This document shows, in pieces, positions 57,558 to 64,000 of a DNA stretch of 64,000 nucleotides. Numbering within the stretch: position 1 is the stretch's first letter; each line of letters begins with the position of its first letter. The position numbers and the translations under genes are program-made. The DNA comes from Tistlia sp040905785 (lineage in GTDB: Bacteria; Pseudomonadota; Alphaproteobacteria; Kiloniellales; DSM-21159). Location: positions 48,830 to 112,829 of the forward strand of contig NZ_JBBDQW010000052.1 of NCBI RefSeq assembly GCF_040905785.1, read 5' to 3'. The notes beneath the pieces were generated by a model, which worked only from the letters and a program-made list of their open reading frames with translations, was not told the DNA's origin and searched no databases.

Positions 57558-59666
57558 CTACCGTCCCTCGCGGCGCCAGGCGACCAGCAGGCCGCCGAGC
57601 GCGAGCAGCAGGCCCGCCAGGGCCGGCAGCAGTGGGGTGCGCTCGACGCCGGTGACCAGGTAGGCGCCGTGCTCGAGCACGCCGAGCCAGTCGCGGCCGC
57701 TGCGGTCGCGCCCCGGCGCCACCTTGCGTAGGACGAGCTCCTCGGTCTCGGCGAGGCGGAGCAGGCCGCCGCCGCTCTCGTCGCGCAGCGTCTGGGTCGG
57801 CTCGGCGCTGGCGCGCGGGTCCTCGTACTCCCGGGGGTTGAGCGCGCCGGCTGCGGCCAGGGCAATGCGCGTGCCGTCGGTGACCCGGTAGAGGCCGCCC
57901 TCCTCGATCGGCAGCCGGCCGGTCGCGATCCCGGGCAGGGCGTTGTCGAGCGCAAGCTCGCGGGTCGTGCCGTCGGGCGCGGTCACCGTCACCGGCGAGG
58001 GCGCCTCGGAATCAAGGCTCTGGCGGCGGACCACGAGCTGGCGGCCCTCGACCCGGGCGCGCAGGTCTTCCTCCTCCAGGTCCGGCTCCTTCATCAGCCA
58101 GTGCGCGACCCGGCGCACCAGCTCGGCCTGCGGTCCGCCGCCGTCGAAACCGCGGGCCCAGAGCCACAGGTGGTCGCTGGCCAGCTCGGCGACGCGACCC
58201 TCGCCGACCCGGTCGAGCACCAGCAGCGGTCGCTCGCCGCTGCCGCTCAACAGGGTCTGGGCGTCGGGCGTATCGACGGAGACCTCGAGCTGGCGGAACC
58301 AGCGGCCCCAATTGGCGCCGCGGCCGCTGCCGGGGATGCCGGCGCCCTCCAGGCCCGCCGTCACCGGGTGGCGATGGCCGAGCTCGGTCACCTGCGGCCG
58401 GAACCCGCCCTCGACGATCTGCCCGGTCGGCATGGCCGGCAGCACCCGGCCCAGCGGCGTCCGCGCCAACGACAGCGGCGAGGCGAAGCTCGGGCCGCTC
58501 GCCTCGAGCAGCGCACCGCCGGCCTCGACGTAGGCCGCGACGTTCTCGAGGTAGATGGTCGGCAGCACGCCGCGCCTGCGGTAGCGGTCGAAGATCACCA
58601 GGTCGAACTCGTCGAGCTTCAGCTCGAACAGCTCGCGGGTCGGAAAGGCGATCAGCGACAGCTCGCCGATCGGGGTGCCGTCCTGCTTCTCGGGCGGGCG
58701 CAGGATCGTGAAGTGGACCAGGTCGACAGAGGGGTCGGACTTCAGGATGTTGCGCCAGGCGCGCTCGCCGGGATGCGGCTCGCCGGAGACCAGGAGCACG
58801 CGCAGGCGGTCGCGCACCCCGTTGACGACGACGGCGGCGCGGTTGTTGACCTCGGTCAGCTCTTCGTCGAGCGGCTCGACCTGCAGCTCCAGCACGGTGG
58901 GCCCGCGCCGCTCGAGCTCGAACTCGACGGTCGCGGGACGCCCGACCGGAACCTCGACTTGGCGCGCCGTCTCGCCGTTGCGGCTGATCGAGAGCCGCGC
59001 CGTCTGCGCGGTCGAGCCGGGGCGGTCGGAGACCTGCAGGGTCAGGCTCTGCGGCTTGCCGACGATGCCGAAGCTCGGCACCTGCTCCAGCGCCAGCCGG
59101 CGGTCCTGCTCGTCCTCGCGGCCGGTCAGCAGTAGGTGCAGGGGCGCGTCGATGCCGAACTCCTCCAACCCGGCCGGAACGTCGTGGATCCGCCCGTCGC
59201 TGATCAGGAAGACCGCCGCGACCCGCTCGCGGGCGAGGTCTGCCAGCGCGCGGCGCAGCGGCCCGAACAGGCGAGTGCCCGGGTCGCCCTGGCCGGCCTC
59301 GTCCGCGGCCATGGCGTTCTCGCCGGCTTCCACGATGCGCACCTCGGTGTCGGGCAGGGCGTCGAGCTCGCGGTTCAGCATCAGGAAGGCGGCGTTGCGC
59401 TGGTCGGGCCGCGGCTCGATGCGCTGGCTGGCGCTGCGGTCGACGACAACCAGCGCGACGTCGGGCAGCGGGTCGCGCTTCTCGACGACCGCCGCGGGGT
59501 TGGCCAGCGCGAGCAGCAGGACCAGGGCGAAGAGGCCGCGCAGCAGCGCCCCCCGGGCGCCGCGGAACAGCGCGTAGCCGACCGGCAGCAGCACCAGGGC
59601 GGCCAGCGCCGCCAGTGCCCACCAGGGCAGGAAGGGGCTCCAGGCGATCGACAGGTTGCCGCTCAT
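57558..59666 (-). CDS. Membrane-anchored VWA-like protein of the MoxR cluster
   Basis: 702 residues. Two N-terminal helices (WWALAALAALVLLPVGYALF; LLRGLFALVLLLALANPAAV) precede DVALVVVDRSASQRIEPRPD, a VWA-like MIDAS segment (D-x-S-x-S), then VFLISDGRIHDVP and a glutamine amidotransferase-like region (LRVLLVSGEPHPGERAWRNI; AAYVEAGGALLEASGPSF). A C-terminal helix (LLPALAGLLLALGGLLVAWR) closes it. It follows the DUF4159 gene on the same strand after 13 bp. Role unknown, probably envelope related. Confidence 0.82.
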   Translation of the reverse strand: MSGNLSIAWSPFLPWWALAALAALVLLPVGYALFRGARGALLRGLFALVLLLALANPAAVVEKRDPLPDVALVVVDRSASQRIEPRPDQRNAAFLMLNRELDALPDTEVRIVEAGENAMAADEAGQGDPGTRLFGPLRRALADLARERVAAVFLISDGRIHDVPAGLEEFGIDAPLHLLLTGREDEQDRRLALEQVPSFGIVGKPQSLTLQVSDRPGSTAQTARLSISRNGETARQVEVPVGRPATVEFELERRGPTVLELQVEPLDEELTEVNNRAAVVVNGVRDRLRVLLVSGEPHPGERAWRNILKSDPSVDLVHFTILRPPEKQDGTPIGELSLIAFPTRELFELKLDEFDLVIFDRYRRRGVLPTIYLENVAAYVEAGGALLEASGPSFASPLSLARTPLGRVLPAMPTGQIVEGGFRPQVTELGHRHPVTAGLEGAGIPGSGRGANWGRWFRQLEVSVDTPDAQTLLSGSGERPLLVLDRVGEGRVAELASDHLWLWARGFDGGGPQAELVRRVAHWLMKEPDLEEEDLRARVEGRQLVVRRQSLDSEAPSPVTVTAPDGTTRELALDNALPGIATGRLPIEEGGLYRVTDGTRIALAAAGALNPREYEDPRASAEPTQTLRDESGGGLLRLAETEELVLRKVAPGRDRSGRDWLGVLEHGAYLVTGVERTPLLPALAGLLLALGGLLVAWRREGR

Positions 59667-59679
59667 CGGCGGGGCGCCT

Positions 59680-62451
59680 TCACTGGCCGAGTCGCTCGAG
59701 GATAAAGGGGACGTGGACCTGGTCGGCCTTGTAGTTGCCGGTCAGGGCGTACATCACGAGGTTGATGCCGAAGCGGAAGGCCATCTCGCGCTGGCGCTCG
59801 CCGCCCGGCACGACGGCGTGCAGCGCCCGCCCGCTGTCGTCGATCGCCCAGGCCGAGGCCCAGTCGTTGGAGCCGACGATCAGCGAGGCGACGCCGTCCT
59901 TGTCGGTGTCCTCGGCCTGCTCGACCCACAGCGTGCCGCCGTCGTAGCGGCCGGGGAAGTCGAGCATAAGGTAGAAGGACTTGGTCAGCACGTGCTCGGG
60001 CGGCACCGGCGCCAGCGCCGGAATCTCGATGCCGCCCATCAGGCGGCGCAGGGTCTGCGCCTGCGCGCTGCCCTGGCCGAACAGGCCGCTGCCGCCGCCG
60101 GGCTCGCGCAGGTCGACGACCAGCGTGCCGCCGTTTTCCATGAAGGCGGCGAGCTCCCTGCGGCCGACGCTGTCGAGGTCGCGCTGCTCGGGGGTGATCG
60201 GCCAGTAGAGCAGCGGATAGAAGGCCAACTCGTCGCGGCCCAGCTCGACGCCGATCGGGTCCGCCGGTTCGACCGAGGTGCGCCGCAGCAGCATCCGCGA
60301 CAGGCCCTGCAGGCCGGCGCGGGTGGTCGCGTCGAGCGAGGGCACGCCGGTGACGACGTAGGCGAGGCGCAGCTCCAGGGTCGCGGCCAGGGCCGCCGCC
60401 TCGTCGGCCTGGGCCCGCGCGCCGCCGGGCAGCGCGGTCAGGGCGGCGATCCCGGCCGCCGCGGCCAGGGCGAGGGCCCCGGCGGCGCCCCGCAGCCGCG
60501 GCCCGAGCAGGCCGCGCAGGCCGAGGCCGATCAGCAGGTCGAGCAGGCCGAGCAGCAGCGCCGCGATCAGCAGCCAGGGCAGCAGGTCGGCCTCCTGGCC
60601 GCCGCCGTAGTCGCGCTCCTCGACCGACAGCGGCAGGTCGGGCAGCGGTGCCGGCAGCGCGATGCCGGCCGAGAGGTTGAGCGCGCTGCGGCTCTCCTCG
60701 GTGCCGTAGTAGCCGGGCGGGCTCGATGGGCCGACGCGGTTCTCGGCCAGGGTCGCCTCGTCGGCGGCCAGCGCGTCGGGGGGCGGCGCGCCGAGCCGGC
60801 CGAAGCCGTCGAGCGTCGCCAGCGGCGGCTGCGGCTCGCCGCCGCGCGCGCCGGCCGAAACGCCGGCGCTGATTGCGACGAGCCGGCGCAGGATGTTCAC
60901 GAACAGCCCCGAGATCGACAGGTTCGACCACTCGGCGTTGGCGGTCGTGTGGACCAGCACGAGCCAGCCCTCGCCGCGCTCGACCCCGGTGATCAGCGGC
61001 GTGCCGTCGGCGAGCCGGGCCCAGGTTCGCTCGGCGAGCTCCAGCGAGGGCTCGGCGAGCACCTGGCGACGCACCGAGACGTCGTCCGGCGTCTCCAGCC
61101 CGGCCAGCGGGCCGGCCGCGGGAAAGGGGGCGAAGCGTGCCGGCGTGTCCCAGGTGAGGGCGCCGCCGAGCGTGCGGTCGCCCTGGCGCAGCGCGACCGG
61201 GAGCAGGGCGTCGCTGGCCTCGGCCAGTCGTGGCCCGGCGAAGCGCAGCAGGGTGCCGCCGCCCTCGACCCACCCCTCCAGGGCGGCCGCCTCCTCGTCG
61301 CCGAGACGACCGAGGTCGGCGAGCACCAGGATCGCCAGGTCCTGCTCCAGCAGCTCCTCGAGGGTGCCGCGCCGGACCTCGGTGAAGGGCTGCAGCGCGC
61401 GCTCCAGGTAGTAGACCTCCGAGAGCAGCGGCTGGGCGCTCTCCTGGGAGGCCGCCATGACCAGCCCGACCGGCCGCCGCCGCCAGCGCTCGTCGAGCAG
61501 CACCCGGGCGCCGGCGGTCGCCTCGCGCTCGATCGACAACGAGGCGACCCGGTTGCGCAGCTCGGCCGGCAGCTCGAGCGGCGCGCTGGCGCGCGTCGCC
61601 TCGGCCCCGAAGGCGAGCTCGACGCTGCCGACGAGGCGGCCCTCGTCGTCCTGGGCGACGACGCCCAGGGTCTCCTCGAAGCCGGCGGTCGGCCGCTCGG
61701 CCGCGATGCCGAGGGCGAGGCCGTCGTTGTCGGGCGGCTGCAGCAGGTGCGGCAGCGCCTCGGGTGTCTCGCGGAACACGGTCAGCGGGCCGATCCGGCG
61801 CAGCCGCTCGGCGACCGCCAGTCCGTCCGGCTGGTCGCCCGCGCCTGCGCTCTCGGCCTCCAGCCCGTCCGACAGCCAGAAGACCGGCGCCGTCTCGCCG
61901 AGCTGGAGGGTCTCGAGGCGGCGCAGCAGGTCGGCGCGGTCGACCGGCCAGGGTTTCGGAACCAGGCTCTCGACGCGGCCCCGGGCCTCGGCCGGGTCGA
62001 GCGCCTGGAGTGGGGTGGCGCTGTCCCGGCCGCCGGCCGCGGGTGCGCTGGTCAGCAGGAGGAGCGGCCGGCCGGCGCGCTCGGCCTGGCCGACCAGGTC
62101 GCGCAGCAGGCTGCGCCGCGCCTCCCACTGGCGCGCGGCGGTCCAGCCGTCGTCGACGACCAGCAGGATTGGCCCGTCGCCGCTGCCCAGGGACGCGGGA
62201 TTGAGCAGCGGCCGGGCCAGGGCGAGCACGACCAGGGCGGCGAGCAGCATGCGCAGCGCGACCAGCCACAGCGGCGTCCTGGCCGGCGTCTCCTCCGGGG
62301 GGCGCAGGCCGAGCAGCAGCCGGACCGCCGGGAAGGACTGGCGCCGGGGCGCCGGCGGTGTCACGCGGAGCAGCCACCAGATCGCCGGCAGGCCGATCAG
62401 GGCCGTCAGCAGCCAGGGGTTGGCGAAGGCGAGCGGGCCCAGCGACAGCAT
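59680..62451 (-). CDS. BatA-like/DUF4159 membrane protein
   Basis: 923 residues. The N-terminal BatA-like part has helices FANPWLLTALIGLPAIWWLL and LVALRMLLAALVVLALARPL, then a VWA-like domain (PILLVVDDGWTAARQWEARR). Central helices (LLPWLLIAALLLGLLDLLIG) precede the C-terminal DUF4159 domain: RLAYVVTGVPSLDATTRAGL, YPLLYWPITPEQRDLDSVGR and GIEIPALAPVPPEHVLTKSF. It is part of the MoxR-DUF58-DUF4159-VWA series widely seen in alphaproteobacteria, with unknown function. It overlaps nothing; DUF58 ends one base upstream. Confidence 0.88.
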   Translation of the reverse strand: MLSLGPLAFANPWLLTALIGLPAIWWLLRVTPPAPRRQSFPAVRLLLGLRPPEETPARTPLWLVALRMLLAALVVLALARPLLNPASLGSGDGPILLVVDDGWTAARQWEARRSLLRDLVGQAERAGRPLLLLTSAPAAGGRDSATPLQALDPAEARGRVESLVPKPWPVDRADLLRRLETLQLGETAPVFWLSDGLEAESAGAGDQPDGLAVAERLRRIGPLTVFRETPEALPHLLQPPDNDGLALGIAAERPTAGFEETLGVVAQDDEGRLVGSVELAFGAEATRASAPLELPAELRNRVASLSIEREATAGARVLLDERWRRRPVGLVMAASQESAQPLLSEVYYLERALQPFTEVRRGTLEELLEQDLAILVLADLGRLGDEEAAALEGWVEGGGTLLRFAGPRLAEASDALLPVALRQGDRTLGGALTWDTPARFAPFPAAGPLAGLETPDDVSVRRQVLAEPSLELAERTWARLADGTPLITGVERGEGWLVLVHTTANAEWSNLSISGLFVNILRRLVAISAGVSAGARGGEPQPPLATLDGFGRLGAPPPDALAADEATLAENRVGPSSPPGYYGTEESRSALNLSAGIALPAPLPDLPLSVEERDYGGGQEADLLPWLLIAALLLGLLDLLIGLGLRGLLGPRLRGAAGALALAAAAGIAALTALPGGARAQADEAAALAATLELRLAYVVTGVPSLDATTRAGLQGLSRMLLRRTSVEPADPIGVELGRDELAFYPLLYWPITPEQRDLDSVGRRELAAFMENGGTLVVDLREPGGGSGLFGQGSAQAQTLRRLMGGIEIPALAPVPPEHVLTKSFYLMLDFPGRYDGGTLWVEQAEDTDKDGVASLIVGSNDWASAWAIDDSGRALHAVVPGGERQREMAFRFGINLVMYALTGNYKADQVHVPFILERLGQ

Positions 62452-63354
62452 CTAGGCTCCCACCCTCTGGGACAGGGCGGCGTAGAGCCCGAGCAGCGCC
62501 GCCTGGGAGGAGGCGTCGGTCCGGTGCCGGCCCGAGGTCCAGCCGATGCCCCGGCAGATGTCGATCAGGCCCTGGGTCTGCAGGCTGAGGCGCTTCAGGT
62601 ACCCCTCGCGCACCGTCTCGGCGCGGCCGAGCAGCCAGGGCGGCTCGCCCTCCAGCCCCTCGAAGCGGATCCGGCCCTGGTAGGGCAGGGTCGCCTCGGC
62701 CGGATCGAGGATCTGCAGGACGTGGCCCTTCAGGCCGCGCTCGGCGAAGCGCCTGATCTCCGCCTGGATCTCCTCGAGCGGCGACAGGAAGTCGCCGATC
62801 AGCACGACATGGGCATGACGCGGCAGGGTCTCGATGCCCGGCAGGCGTGCGGGGGCGTCCCCGGCGCGCTGGCGTTCCAGGCTGAGCGCCATGCGGATCA
62901 GCGCGGCCCGGCTGCTCGACGGCAGGACGTGCTCGCCGAGCAGAGCGACGCGTTCACCGGCGCGCAGCAGCAGCACGATCAGCGCCAGCAGCAGCAGGTC
63001 CGCGCGCTCGCGCTTGCTCGGCAGCTCCCGCGACGAGCGCCAGTCCATCGAGGCGGAACTGTCGCGCCACAGCCAGACCGACTGGGCGGCCTCCCACTCC
63101 ATCTCGCGTACGAAGACGCGGTCGCTCTTGGCGGTCTGGCGCCAGTCGATCGACTGCGGGGAATCGCCGATCTCGTACTGGCGGAACTGCCAGAAGGTCT
63201 CGCCCAGGCCGACCCGGCGCCGGCCGTGGACGCCCTGGGCGACGGTCGAGGCGACGCGCTCGGCGGCGACCAGCAGCGGCGGCAGCCCCGCGGCGAGGCC
63301 TTCGCCCCGCTGCTGCAGGCCGCCGGTGGGATTGCGCCGCTGGGCTTCGGCCAC
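62452..63354 (-). CDS. DUF58-domain protein
   Basis: 300 residues. The DUF58 hallmarks are clear: VGLGETFWQFRQYEIGDSPQ, SIDWRQTAKSDRVFVREMEW and a VWA-like SVWLWRDSSASMDWR with D-x-S-x-S. DUF58 proteins are encoded beside MoxR ATPases and probably cooperate with them in protein maturation. It starts 8 bp after the MoxR stop and ends one base before the DUF4159 gene. Confidence 0.9.
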   Translation of the reverse strand: MAEAQRRNPTGGLQQRGEGLAAGLPPLLVAAERVASTVAQGVHGRRRVGLGETFWQFRQYEIGDSPQSIDWRQTAKSDRVFVREMEWEAAQSVWLWRDSSASMDWRSSRELPSKRERADLLLLALIVLLLRAGERVALLGEHVLPSSSRAALIRMALSLERQRAGDAPARLPGIETLPRHAHVVLIGDFLSPLEEIQAEIRRFAERGLKGHVLQILDPAEATLPYQGRIRFEGLEGEPPWLLGRAETVREGYLKRLSLQTQGLIDICRGIGWTSGRHRTDASSQAALLGLYAALSQRVGA

Positions 63355-63362
63355 TGCCGGCC

Positions 63363-64000
<638 letters not shown>

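Overview
The window is one contiguous stretch (with a 10-N scaffold gap at 32330-32339) of a very GC-rich alphaproteobacterial chromosome, most likely Rhodospirillales or a close relative. The reasons are the flagellar gene set with fliX, flaG, fliW and cckA beside flhB; a single-cysteine DksA; CtrA-like (TTTA-N7-TTAA) and sigma-54/FlbD-like control signals; and the recA-alaS-icd neighbourhood. No species is claimed.

Layout. 1-31000 is a large motility region. On the minus strand lie fliD (partial), flaG, fliC, and the block flgI-flgJ-flgN-flgK-flgL-fliW; fliX diverges from flgI. dksA then meets flgH in a tail-to-tail pair of hairpins, and flgF-flgG-flgA-flgH reads leftwards. From 12.5 kb rightwards come fliL, fliM, a DUF6468-type protein, a MotE-like protein, cheY, cheZ, two MotB-like proteins and a 1046-residue secreted AMIN/TPR-like protein. 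A GcvA-like LysR gene sits inside the region. flhX-(unknown)-fliO-fliP reads leftwards, and csrA diverges from flgB-flgC-fliE-fliQ-fliR-flhB-cckA. 31-38 kb is housekeeping (recA, an IalB-family protein, alaS, a cyclophilin, icd, a LOG-family enzyme). 38-46 kb has a LysM protein, an unknown protein with a CtrA-like site, and a PadR-controlled RND efflux pump. 46-51 kb has a stray flagellar-rod-like small protein and a GH15-otsA-glk trehalose/glucose operon. 51-57 kb holds transporters and small membrane proteins. 57.5-64 kb is a MoxR-DUF58-DUF4159-membrane protein cluster, cut by the window end.

Regulation can be read directly. Four minus-strand flagellar promoters fit the sigma-54 pattern TGGCACG-N4-TTGCA (flaG, fliC, flgI, flgF). 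Three of them have, about 80-110 bp or less upstream, palindromes of the form CGGCA-N5-TGCCG that resemble FlbD ftr enhancers. A second set of sites, TTTA-N7-TTAA, lies upstream of fliX, cheY, flgB/csrA, flhX and one unknown gene, as expected for CtrA; the CtrA-pathway kinase gene cckA closes the flgB operon. The fliC leader carries a hairpin with AGGAC in its loop plus a GGA in the Shine-Dalgarno, the expected form of a CsrA target, and both csrA and its antagonist fliW are in the window. Together these suggest an early CtrA class, a late sigma-54/FlbD class, and post-transcriptional control of flagellin.

Most distinctive observations: a MotB-like protein whose proton-binding Asp is replaced by Ser, encoded just before a normal MotB; short tandem duplications that contain the stop codon of three different genes; a G13C9 tract between fliC and the flaG promoter; and an orphan rod-domain protein outside the flagellar cluster. 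No transposon, phage, CRISPR array, tRNA or rRNA gene was seen.
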